DNA of 35,317 nucleotides from an uncultured Eubacterium sp. (GTDB taxonomy: Bacteria; Bacillota; Clostridia; Lachnospirales; Lachnospiraceae). Positions 1 through 8,085 of the stretch are shown here, one piece after another. A program made the translations under genes and the position numbers. Every line of letters begins with the position of its first letter. Positions within the stretch are counted from its first letter, which is position 1. The stretch covers positions 1 to 35,317 of the forward strand of contig CANDMI010000038.1 in assembly GCA_947385775.1 (NCBI GenBank), written 5' to 3'. The notes under the pieces were generated by a model. It ran no database searches. It saw only the letters and a program-made list of their open reading frames with translations, and was not told the DNA's origin.

Positions 1-212
1 CAATGTCCGAATCAATGTCCGAATTGGAAAGAGCAAGAATGCAGATTATTTTGATCTATCTGGAAACAAATAAAGAAATAAATAGCGCTGTTGCAGCAAA
101 ATTGCTGGAAGTTGAGATAAAGACCGCAAGTCGTTTGTTGTTGAAGGCTGAAAAGCTGAATATTCTTAAAAGCGCTGGAAAAACAAAAAATAAGGTATAT
201 TTTAGGGAATAA
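1..212 (+). CDS. C-terminal fragment, winged-helix tail of a probable AlbA_2-type ATP-binding protein (partial)
   Basis: The reading frame is open from the window edge and ends at TAA 210-212, so only the last 69-70 residues are visible and the true start lies upstream. The fragment is a small helical domain (helices around residues 8-22, 27-34 and 38-50) followed by a basic beta-like tail ending VYFRE. This pattern, with the phrase KTASRLLLKAEKLNIL, resembles the winged-helix end of Schlafen/AlbA_2-type predicted ATP-binding regulators; that is recollection of the family and not a search. A 12-bp near-perfect tandem repeat (AATGTCCGAAT plus one base, twice) encodes the first residues, so the in-frame ATG at 3 is probably internal. 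It could also be a free-standing small DNA-binding protein. Confidence 0.5.
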   Translation, partial: MSESMSELERARMQIILIYLETNKEINSAVAAKLLEVEIKTASRLLLKAEKLNILKSAGKTKNKVYFRE

Positions 213-408
213 TGCAAATGAATGTCATAAGAATTTATAAATGCAGGAATGAACGAAGTAATCTTTTTTCATCATCCCACCGGCAAGAATGCGCGCCTCG
301 ATTTGTTTTCGTTCGGCATCAGTAATTATGAAACTAAGGATTCAAAGATTCCCGCCAGCGCAAAAAAGCTCCCGCCGCTGGCTCTATATACAGGATACCA
401 GCAACAGG

Positions 409-530
409 AGCGTGTTTTCTTAACTTACGCGCAAAATATTCTTTTGATTTTCTGTAAATTTTCTTACGATCTAAAAAACCGCAAAGTGGGGGACGCAGAT
501 GGCGGCAATGATTTTTCAAACACGCTCTAG
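409..530. repeat. Short palindromic repeat element at the 3' end of the EcsC gene
   Basis: Positions 409-418 (GAGCGTGTTT) and 518-527 (AAACACGCTC) are perfect 10-bp inverted repeats enclosing about 99 bases. The right end, 511-530, is the exact reverse complement of 3341-3360, a 20-base match. The TAG stop of the EcsC gene (527-529, minus strand) lies inside this end, so the element abuts or supplies the end of that gene. The rest of the 213-526 gap holds only small overlapping frames on both strands with no ribosome site or recognisable product, and I do not call them genes. I read this as a short non-coding repeat family member; the family assignment is inference. Confidence 0.5.
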
Positions 531-1366
531 CTTTCCTTTTGCAATCCAAGTAAATACCGCTTTCTGTATTTTAACTCCGCATATTTCAAAACCCGATTGT
601 AATAGACCGGATTTCCGGCGCCGCCGAGCGCCCCAACGACAGGAAGGCCCTGGATAAATTTCAAAAGCAGCATATCCACCGCAAACGCGTTCGCCGTGCG
701 TTCGATCTGGCTTTCAAGCTCCTGCGTCTCTTCATCGGGTTTATGATCACCTGCGATCAGCCGGTCCACCTTTTCGTTGCATGCCGCCCACGCGTCCCCT
801 TTGGAAACAGACGCTTCCATAAGCTTTAAGATAAAATCCCTTTCTTCCTTTGAACGATGGTCAAACCCATAGCGCAGCGAAACCTCATAAATCCCTTTTA
901 GCAAAACCCCGACAAACAGCACAATGTCCGGCAGGCCAATCCCAAGCGCCCCAAGGCCAAGCCCTTCCACGCTGGTAAACGCTATATTGCGCAAATTGGA
1001 GCGCTTTGCATCCTTACGCCGCTTTTTTAACGTGCCGCGATCCGCTTTCAGCTGGAAGGCAAAATCATGGATCTCATTGTCTTTTTCGATGGAATCCTTG
1101 TCATAGGTCTTTTCGATCACGCCAACGCCTTTTTCAAAAATGATCTGAAACGCTTTGCAAAACGCCTTTTGCAGATTTCCGTACAGCTTATCCGGGATTT
1201 TTTCCGTAAGGGCCGTTTTCCATTTCGGCGTATCCTGCTTCAGCGCCGACCTGCACAGCGCTTTTTCCTGCCTGCTTACAATCTGTAATTCTTTTTTTAT
1301 AGAAGTTTCGTATTTCGAAGCTTTATATTTCGAAGCTTTATATTGCCTTTTTTTATTTTGTAACAT
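527..1366 (-). CDS. EcsC family protein
   Basis: About 279 residues. The N-terminus is very basic and carries a repeated KASKY motif encoded by a short direct repeat near 1315-1344. The middle has a glycine-rich hydrophobic stretch (VEGLGLGALGIGLPDIVLF) that is the hallmark of the EcsC family, followed by a helical region and a second hydrophobic glycine-rich patch (GLPVVGALGGAGNPVYYNRV) near the C-terminus. EcsC-like proteins are membrane-associated and their role is poorly known. I chose ATG 1366 because AGGTG lies 9 bases upstream; a GTG at 1378 would add four residues but has no good ribosome site. The stop codon falls in the palindromic repeat end. The gene lies downstream of the DUF1703-type ATPase, same strand, 73-base gap, so the two may be co-transcribed. 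Confidence 0.75.
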   Translation of the reverse strand: MLQNKKRQYKASKYKASKYETSIKKELQIVSRQEKALCRSALKQDTPKWKTALTEKIPDKLYGNLQKAFCKAFQIIFEKGVGVIEKTYDKDSIEKDNEIHDFAFQLKADRGTLKKRRKDAKRSNLRNIAFTSVEGLGLGALGIGLPDIVLFVGVLLKGIYEVSLRYGFDHRSKEERDFILKLMEASVSKGDAWAACNEKVDRLIAGDHKPDEETQELESQIERTANAFAVDMLLLKFIQGLPVVGALGGAGNPVYYNRVLKYAELKYRKRYLLGLQKES

Positions 1367-1439
1367 GTGTCCTTTCACCTCTTAATCCGCCTGACGATTT
1401 CTGTTTACAACCCCTTATAACCATGCAACAGCAAACTAA

Positions 1440-3125
1440 CTATAAAATCAAAACCTTCTTTCCCTCAAACGCGAATCCATAATGGCGTATCCGCTCCTTT
1501 GAAATCCCCTGCGCGATCAGCTCGCTGTCATATCGTTTTTCCTCAATCTGTTTTAAAGCCGCTTTCGCGGTCTGCTCCAGGGAATCTTCTTCCTGCGGAT
1601 CATGCACCTTAAACTCCATTACAAAGGCCGGATCTTCTATTTCGCAGGGACAAAGCATCACATCGTATCTCCCAAACCCGCTTTCCCGGTTCGAAGCGAC
1701 CTGATACCTGCCCGCAAGCTCCACCATAAGTCCGAGAACAAAGCCATGGTAAAACCGCTCTGGCTCCGCGCCGTTTGAAGGCTTTTTTGCGGAGTCAAAG
1801 TAACTGAATGTGGCAAGCGCCACTTTATTCATATATCGGTTCATCGCTTTTACATCCCCAAGCAGCAGCGCCTTTATAAACTCGTTGTATGGCACGTCCT
1901 CCCCGCTGAACCAGTCGTGTATAAGCGTTCGAAACATCAAAAACACTTCCCGGTTCGTCAATTCCAATCGATACGTAACGGCTCCTGTCTCCTGTGAAAA
2001 CCGTTTTCCTGTAACCTTTAGATACCCGCTTGCCAAAAGCAGGCTCCAGATAGCCCCGTATTTTTTGTGGAGCTGTTCGAATATGATCTCCTCATCCATT
2101 TCCGTTTCAAAAAAGCCGCCCTTCATCAACCCTTCCATAACGACTTTCGTATGGGCGCTCCCCTCCCGGATCAGCAGACTTACAAGGCCATTCGAGCTGG
2201 AATTTGCCCAATACGGCTTGTATTCTTTATATTTCAAAAAATTCGTGATAGACCAGGGATTGTACATATTCCGTTTGCTGCCAAAGGTAAACCCGTCATA
2301 CCATTTTTTGACATTTTCCTCTTCCCCTTCCATCCCCATCCATTTTAATGCAAAAGACACTTCTTCCTGCGTAAATCCAAACCAGCTGCGGTAGGACTCA
2401 CAGGTGACCGTCACCACCGTCAGGTTATTAAAATCCGAAAAAATAGATTCCTTGCCCACCCTTGTGATCCCTGTCAATACGGAGCGCTCCATACTCGGAT
2501 TGGTTTTAAAGGCAGAGTTAAACATGCGCCGGATAAATCCAGCCATCTCTTTCCAATATCCATGCACATAAGCTTCCTGAAGCGGCGTATCGTATTCATC
2601 CAAAAAGATCAGCGCCTTTTTTCCATAATAGCATTCCAGATAATCGGAAAGGTATTTCAACGCCAATACCGCCACATCATCCGGCATGCGATGCGATACC
2701 GAATCAAAAAATTCCAGATCTTTTTCATCCATGCCCTTAGCGTCTTTTACGTATTTATGGGCACTGTACAATTTCTCCAACGCATGCTTGATCCCCTTTT
2801 TTGTTTCTTCAAAGCTTTCCCCCTTGATATCCGCAAAGCTTAAAAAAATCACAGGATAGCTTCCCTGGAGCTTTCGATACTTCTCATCCTCCCAGACTGA
2901 CAGCCCCTCAAACAGCTCGCTGCGGCCTTCATATTCCTTGGAAAAAAAACAATTCATCATATCCAGGTTCAACGTTTTCCCAAAACGGCGCGGACGGGCG
3001 ATCAGCGTAACAATATCCTTATTCTCCCACCACTCCTTGATCAGCCCTGTTTTATCGATAAAAAAGCATTCGTTCTTTCGTATAAATTCAAAGCTCTGCG
3101 CCCCAATGGAAATCGTCTGATCCAT
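1440..3125 (-). CDS. AAA-ATPase-like / PD-(D/E)XK nuclease family protein (DUF1703 type), copy 1
   Basis: 561 residues. The N-terminus (MDQTISIG, then FFIDKT) and the P-loop variant ARPRRFGKT (G49 K50 T51) match the AAA-ATPase-like domain; the Walker B-like segment is ALIFLDEYDTP (D176, E177). The C-terminal third carries FGRYDVML followed by FVMEFK, the D and ExK arrangement of a PD-(D/E)XK nuclease fold. This two-domain family is abundant in gut Firmicutes and Bacteroidetes and has no established function; defence or mobile-element links are only speculation. AGGAG stands 7-8 bases before ATG 3125. A close paralogue lies at 26728-28437, co-linear along its whole length. The gene sits between two repeat ends that are perfect inverted copies (511-530 and 3341-3360). 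Confidence 0.8.
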   Translation of the reverse strand: MDQTISIGAQSFEFIRKNECFFIDKTGLIKEWWENKDIVTLIARPRRFGKTLNLDMMNCFFSKEYEGRSELFEGLSVWEDEKYRKLQGSYPVIFLSFADIKGESFEETKKGIKHALEKLYSAHKYVKDAKGMDEKDLEFFDSVSHRMPDDVAVLALKYLSDYLECYYGKKALIFLDEYDTPLQEAYVHGYWKEMAGFIRRMFNSAFKTNPSMERSVLTGITRVGKESIFSDFNNLTVVTVTCESYRSWFGFTQEEVSFALKWMGMEGEEENVKKWYDGFTFGSKRNMYNPWSITNFLKYKEYKPYWANSSSNGLVSLLIREGSAHTKVVMEGLMKGGFFETEMDEEIIFEQLHKKYGAIWSLLLASGYLKVTGKRFSQETGAVTYRLELTNREVFLMFRTLIHDWFSGEDVPYNEFIKALLLGDVKAMNRYMNKVALATFSYFDSAKKPSNGAEPERFYHGFVLGLMVELAGRYQVASNRESGFGRYDVMLCPCEIEDPAFVMEFKVHDPQEEDSLEQTAKAALKQIEEKRYDSELIAQGISKERIRHYGFAFEGKKVLIL

Positions 3126-3298
3126 AGCCTGCTCCTTTTCTCCAACGCATTCCTGTTTTCATTCTTATGTTTTCATTTTTTATTTCCATTTTTATCGTAG
3201 CATAAAAAAAATGGCGCCGCAAGGCTTTGGAAAAAAGACGGTAAAAAACAATAAAATAAAACAATAAAATAAGACACTGAAAAAAACGATAATAAATC

Positions 3299-3326
3299 AA
3301 AAAACGGGCAGGGAAAACCTCCCTGC
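3299..3326 (-). terminator. Orphan rho-independent terminator-like hairpin
   Basis: On the minus strand a 7-bp stem GCAGGGA/TCCCTGC (3308-3326) is followed by CCG and six T residues. The only gene reading into it on that strand would have to start within the repeat element at 3341-3540, where I see none, so it may be a relic or insulate the 3125 gene from read-through. Confidence 0.45.
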
Positions 3327-3340
3327 TTCTGGGCTAAACT

Positions 3341-3540
3341 CTAGAGCGTGTTTGAAAAATACTCTGGCGTAACAGTTCAGCCATCGGCTGTAAGATGTGC
3401 GAATCATGCTTGCATGAATGAGCGCGTCTCACAGTCGATGAGCGGAGCGCCCGATTATGAGCAAAGTTAGCTGCAAAGCAGCGGGAAAGCGCCGCAGGCG
3501 CCTCCTCGAATGGCGCGGGCTGAACTGTTACACTCTAACC
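3341..3540. repeat. Hairpin-rich palindromic repeat element upstream of gldA
   Basis: The left end 3341-3360 is the exact reverse complement of 511-530. It is followed by a 14-bp perfect inverted repeat, GTAACAGTTCAGCC at 3369-3382 and GGCTGAACTGTTAC at 3518-3531, spaced by 135 bases. Inside are smaller palindromes, including GCGCC-gca-GGCGC at 3490-3502 and CATGCTTGCATG at 3406-3417. No frame within it has a ribosome site and a convincing product. It occupies most of the 487-base gap between the DUF1703-type gene and gldA. The structure suggests a folded RNA or a MITE-like element; which one is unknown. Confidence 0.55.
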
Positions 3541-3560
3541 CAAAATCGACAATGTTTTTA

Positions 3561-3589
3561 TTGACTCTGTTTTTCCAACCATGTATACT
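3561..3589 (+). promoter_or_regulatory. Sigma-A type promoter of gldA
   Basis: TTGACT at 3561-3566 and TATACT at 3584-3589 are separated by 17 bases. The start codon of gldA follows 23 bases after the -10 box with AGGAGG between, giving a very short leader. The promoter lies just outside the repeat element that ends near 3531. Confidence 0.7.
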
Positions 3590-3612
3590 GGAAAAAAAGG
3601 AGGTATTTTCAC

Positions 3613-4710
3613 ATGGCAAAAATTTTAATCAGCCCTTCGAAGTACATACAGGGCGCGGGGGAATTGGAAAACTTAGGCACATATGCCGCGGCATATGGAA
3701 AAAAGGCGCTTATTTTAATAAGCGAAGGCGGATACAAGCGTATCGGCGATGCGATTAAACAAAGCTTTGAAAAAACCGAATGCAGCATCGAATTCGATTA
3801 TTTTAACGGAGAATGCAGCAAGAAGGAAATCGAGCGCTTAAATGAGCTTATGAAAACTACAGGCAGCGATTTTATCATCGGGATTGGCGGGGGAAAGATT
3901 TTTGATACGGCAAAGGCAGTCGCTTATTACGCGAAAACGCCTGTCCTTATCTGCCCTACCATCGCCTCGACAGACGCTCCTTGCAGCGCGCTTTCCGTAA
4001 TTTACACGGAAGATGGGGTTTTTGAAGAGTATCTCTTCCTTCCGGCAAACCCGAATCTCGTATTGCTGGACACAACTATCATTGCAAAATCCCCGGTTCG
4101 CCTGACCGTATCCGGTATGGGAGACGCGCTGGCTACTTATTTTGAAGCAAGGGCTTGTCAGAAAAGCCAAGCCACTTCCTGCGCTGGCGGCAAGACGACG
4201 GAGGCTGCTATGGCATTGGCAAAATTATGCTTTGACACGTTAATGGCAGAGGGCGTGAAAGCAAAAGTGGCATTGGAAGCAGGAGCCTGCACAGAAGCGG
4301 TGGAAAAGGTCATCGAAGCAAATACTTTGCTTTCCGGGATCGGATTTGAAAGCGCCGGGCTTGCGGGAGCGCATGCCATCCATAACGGCCTGACCGTACT
4401 GGAGGAATGCCACCATATGTACCACGGGGAAAAAGTAGCGTTTGGCACGATCACACAGCTTGTTTTAGAAAACGCGCCTGCCGATGAATTAGAAGAAGTC
4501 ATTGATTTTTGCATTGACGTGGGCCTTCCTGTCACATTAAATGAGCTTGGCGTGACCGAGGTGACGGACGAAAAGATCATGGAAGTCGCAAAGCTCGCCT
4601 GCGCCGAAACCGACACGTTGCACAATATGCCTTTTGATGTCACACCACAAACCGTTGCGGCGGCATTGAAAGCGGCGGACGCTTATGGGCATTATTTTCT
4701 GGGAAATTAA
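3613..4710 (+). CDS. gldA: Glycerol dehydrogenase
   Basis: 365 residues, the usual length for NAD-dependent glycerol dehydrogenase of the iron-containing alcohol dehydrogenase superfamily, which oxidises glycerol to dihydroxyacetone in the cytoplasm. The nucleotide-binding signature GIGGGKIFDTAK is at residues 90-101. The metal ligands expected from Bacillus GldA (Asp173, His256, His274) align with D171 (GMGDALATYFEA), H254 (AGAHAIHNGL) and H271 (YHGEKVAFGT), so the zinc site is complete. AAGGAGG stands 8 bases before ATG 3613. It is a single-gene unit with its own promoter, flanked by the repeat element upstream and a convergent minus-strand gene downstream. No glycerol or dihydroxyacetone kinase is adjacent, so a role in anaerobic glycerol use or in general redox balance cannot be told apart here. 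Confidence 0.93.
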   Translation: MAKILISPSKYIQGAGELENLGTYAAAYGKKALILISEGGYKRIGDAIKQSFEKTECSIEFDYFNGECSKKEIERLNELMKTTGSDFIIGIGGGKIFDTAKAVAYYAKTPVLICPTIASTDAPCSALSVIYTEDGVFEEYLFLPANPNLVLLDTTIIAKSPVRLTVSGMGDALATYFEARACQKSQATSCAGGKTTEAAMALAKLCFDTLMAEGVKAKVALEAGACTEAVEKVIEANTLLSGIGFESAGLAGAHAIHNGLTVLEECHHMYHGEKVAFGTITQLVLENAPADELEEVIDFCIDVGLPVTLNELGVTEVTDEKIMEVAKLACAETDTLHNMPFDVTPQTVAAALKAADAYGHYFLGN

Positions 4711-4830
4711 CCGCATAATTTTGTGCAAAAACTAAAACAGGAAAGGCAGCAGAATCCCTGATTCCGGTACGCATCAAAGCAGCGGCGGCAGGGGCTGAAT
4801 GGATCTCATCTGTTCATTTTTAGGACATAA

Positions 4831-4866
4831 CAAATCCCGCCGGCTTACTGCCTGGCGGGGATTTGC
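4831..4866. terminator. Probable bidirectional terminator between gldA and the LRR gene
   Basis: CAAATCCCGCC and GGCGGGGATTTG form a stem with a single bulged G around a loop of about 12 bases. It sits between two convergent genes. T-runs on either side are poor, so the call is moderate. Confidence 0.4.
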
Positions 4867-4886
4867 TTATAGAAATATGATCACTT

Positions 4887-7771
4887 TCAAACAGCAGCCT
4901 TCGTTTTGGTAATCTGGCCGTCCGCATTGCAGTAGTATTTCCTGTTGCCCACGGTTACCCATGTCTTAACTGCTATCCTGCCGTTCTTCTTTGCAAAATA
5001 CCGTTTGCCCTTTACTTTAAATATCTTATTTACTACAATCACGCCGTCCGCATCTGAATACACTTTGATGCCCTTGGCGATTGTGGTGAACGTATTTTTC
5101 GCAATCGCGCCGCTGGCCTTGGCATAATATTTCCTGTCGTTCACGCTTACGATTTTATTTACCGCAAGCGTCCCGTCTGCTCTGGCATATACAGTATTGC
5201 CTTTTTCGGTTGTAAATAACCCTTTTTTGGCGATCGCGCCGCTAGTCTTGGCATAATACTTTTTGCCGCCTGCGGTAACGGTCATACCGGTTGCAAGCGT
5301 CCCGTCTGCTTTCGCATAAACCGTATTTCCATACGGCGTTTCGCAAAATTCTCCTTTGGCCACCGCGCCGTCTTCTTTTGCAAAATATTTCTTGCCACTA
5401 AGCGTAATGCTCTGGTTCTGGGCTATCTTTCCGTCTCCTTTCGTACAGTACATCGTACCGTCCGAAGCCGTTACGACTGTGCCTGTAATCTTCTTTCCGG
5501 CATCATCCGTAATATACTTTGCGCCGTCTTGCGTTTCCACAATCGAATTGGTCAATACCGTTCCGGATGGATTGGTAAACGTGCCGTCCGCATTTTCGGA
5601 AGCATTCGTTACAACTGTATTATCCGGCGCAGAAACAGTTGTGTCCGGCGCCGTCGGATTGTCTGTATCCGGCGCTGGATCCGGAGTGGCTGTGTCTGGC
5701 GCTGTTGTGCCGGCGCTGCCAGCGCTGGAACCGCCCGATGAGCCGCTAGAAGAACTGCCAGAACCCCAGTAACCGCCCGATGAACCGCCAGAACCCCAGG
5801 AACCCCCCGATGAGCCGCCAGAGGAAGACCCGCCAGTCGCAGGAATGCGCTCGCTCTGGCGGTATCCGCAGACGCTGCAATCCCTGTGTCTGCTGCCGTC
5901 CGTATAAGCGGCCGCATTCACATCAACGGTCCAACTGCCATAATCGTGTTCTGCATAGCCATCTTTTTCGGCCTGATCGGTGATTGGACAGTCTGTAGCG
6001 CCGCAGTCATGCCAGTGATGCGTTTCGTTCTTAGCCCATTCCGTACCCCAGGCGTGTTTATGTGCGTCCGGTTCCGTCTCTCCCGGTTTTTCACTTTCGT
6101 CAAACGGCTTACCGCAAACAGTACAGTTACCATTTTCATCCGCCACACCCGTATGGCCATCCTTACAAGGATCATCTTTGACAAGGTCGCTCGAGTCGTC
6201 AGGATCAGCGGCAAATGGGTTCTTCGCGTTATACTCGACCTTTGTTTCTTTTAAATTAGCTTGAATCGTCTTGTTCATCATTTTCTCCCAGTCGCTTTGT
6301 GTGCCGCCGAAAGAAATAGTCTGCAACGGAGTGTTCAAAAACGGACTTGTAGGATTATTTTCCTCATATAATGCCTTAACAGATGCCGGTATATACAGAT
6401 TTCTAATCAGTAGGCATGAAGCAAACATACCGTCAGAGAGAGCCGTCAGTTTCTCTGGCAGCACCACGAGTGACACATACCAGCACCGGGAAAACGTATA
6501 GGCCCCCATTGTTACATCGCCAGTACCCGGAGCAAATCTGACACTTACCATGTTCTGGCAGTCCATAAATGCTCCTACGCCTACTGAGCGAATCGTTTTT
6601 GGAAAATCTATGTACTGCAAGCTTTTGCATGCCCGGAATGCATTGTCTCCAATTATCTCTAACCCTTCAGAAACAGATACTGAGGTTAAGTTTTCGCAGC
6701 TGTGGAAAGCATCATTGCCTATGGAAACTGTTTTGCCAGGGATCGTGACGCCTAATAATTTGGATTCCTGAAATGCCTGATTCCCGATCTCTGTGACCGT
6801 ATCAGCTATCAGTACATTCATGGCTGTACTCTGATAAAACGCGTAATCCCCAATTTTTGTGATGCCTTTTTCAATGTTAATGGCCTTGACAGACGGATAG
6901 CCATCCGTTTCCCAGCCCGGCCGGTTATCAGCGCCATAATTCGGTATTTCTCCCTCGCCGGAGATTGTCAGCGTACCGCCCTTGGTCAGTTCCCAGTTCA
7001 GACTGCCTTCCGTGCCGTTTTGGACTGTTTCGTCAGCGGTTTCTTCATCCGGGGATGTAAAACCCTCTGGATAACGCGTAACAATAAAATTTGCCGCCTC
7101 TGCTTCCGCCTTGCTTAGCGCTCTTCCCCAGTGCACGGATTTGTTATAATTGCCTTCTGCGACAATAACCCCTGTGGCGCTTTTTTCCAGTACGATGACA
7201 AAATGCGTATTGTTCAGCCTAAGAATATCACCCACCTTAATATCCTCATAAGAAAACTGCCCGAAATCAGAAACTCTCGCTGGAAGAGTTCCGAACGCGG
7301 TATCGCTTAGAATGAACACAAATGCCGCACAGCCGACACCCCCCGCGCTCCTTTGACCGGACCGCCGTTAAACCAGTAGGCAGTCTCATTCGTCGGGCTG
7401 TCTTTGCCATACGGCGTAAAATTAGTCCAAAGAACGCCCTCCTGATAGGCTTCCTTGTCTTTGAGCGCAATCATGCGTTCATAAGCCTCCTGATAGCTCG
7501 GACATTCGACCTTAGCGGTTACGTTTTTTTCTTCGAATGTTTCCCCGCTTTGCCCGGCGCCAGAAAGCTCTGTATCTGCCCCATCCATTATAATGGTGGA
7601 CGGTGTATCTGTCCCGGATATTTGCGCGGCGGACTGTTCACTTGATACCCCATTACTGTCCGCAGCTGGGCATTGGCTTAAAGAATCTGCGCCAGCAGCC
7701 GTTCCCGTAAAAGAGACTGTCATGGCCGCAGACAGCAGCAGCGCGATGGCTTTCTTCACATTTTTTTGCAT
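4887..7771 (-). pseudogene. Secreted BspA-like LRR protein with NlpC/P60-like module and wall-binding-like repeats; frameshifted
   Basis: Repaired length is about 961 residues. Order of parts: a signal peptide (MQKNVKKAIALLLSAAMTVS, cleavage after about residue 26); an NlpC/P60-like segment with GGVGCAAFVFILSD (candidate catalytic Cys) and NTHFVIVLE (candidate His); about six BspA-type LRR_5 repeats; a Cys/His-rich section with THHWHDC and CSVCGY; a Gly/Ser-rich linker; a Thr/Pro/Asp-rich stretch; and roughly eight C-terminal repeats of the form KYYAKxxGAIAK with YAKADGTLA, like wall-binding repeats. The frame breaks at the run of six C (plus strand) at 7339-7344: upstream frame reads NGGPVKGA, downstream frame resumes as GGVGCAAF, and one extra base in the run would rejoin them. 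ATG 7771 follows AAAGGGGG by 8 bases. Likely an adhesion or envelope protein. The downstream part could be started at a GTG at 7319, but no ribosome site supports that. Confidence 0.8.
7339..7344 (-). other. Homopolymer frameshift site (six C on plus strand)
   Basis: The minus-strand reading passes from the signal-peptide frame to the catalytic and LRR frame at this run. Seven instead of six identical bases would give a single continuous protein reading PVKGARGGVGCAAFVF. The break lies only a few codons before the presumed catalytic cysteine. Confidence 0.7.
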
Positions 7772-7794
7772 AAAACATACCCCCTTTAATTGTG

Positions 7795-7842
7795 TAACCA
7801 AGTCATTGCGTAACCAAGTCATTGTTTAACCAAGTCATTGCG
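7795..7842 (-). repeat. Three tandem 16-bp repeats in the leader of the LRR gene, with a possible short upstream ORF
   Basis: Units TAACCAAGTCATTGCG (7795-7810), TAACCAAGTCATTGTT (7811-7826) and TAACCAAGTCATTGCG (7827-7842) lie 24-71 bases upstream of the LRR start at 7771. On the minus strand each unit contains an ATG. The first, at 7838, opens a 12-codon frame (MTWLNNDLVTQ, stop at 7803-7805) that is preceded by AGGAGGG 11-12 bases away. The middle ATG at 7822 is in frame with the main protein but lacks a ribosome site. The remaining leader, 7843-8085, shows no gene; a clear promoter is not evident. Confidence 0.65.
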
Positions 7843-8085
7843 TATAAAACCCTCCTTTTCTCTTTTTATAAACGCTCGGAATCTCAAAGCCCTATTTTAT
7901 GCGGCTTGCGAGAGTCATTTTTTATAAATTCCCCCACAGAGCTGTCTTTGAATGTCGGATAAGGGCAATTTTACATATGCTTCCATAATTATAACCGTTT
8001 CTAAAAATATATGCCATACCTTTAAATTATTATCACAAACGCTACATCGGATAGACATGTTAAAAAATACTCCTCCCCCATCCAC

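Noticed and set aside
249-530. Open frame of 93 codons on the plus strand and its minus-strand counterpart at 334-549
   Set aside because: They overlap the palindromic repeat, lack ribosome sites and show no recognisable domain; the minus frame starts inside the EcsC C-terminus.
5730-5830. Imperfect ~30-bp DNA repeats that resemble a short repeat array
   Set aside because: They are codon-level repeats encoding the Gly/Ser-rich linker of the LRR protein; no spacers as in a CRISPR array.
7795-7842. Could be a minimal CRISPR array
   Set aside because: The units are 16 bp and directly adjacent, without spacers, and no cas genes are nearby.
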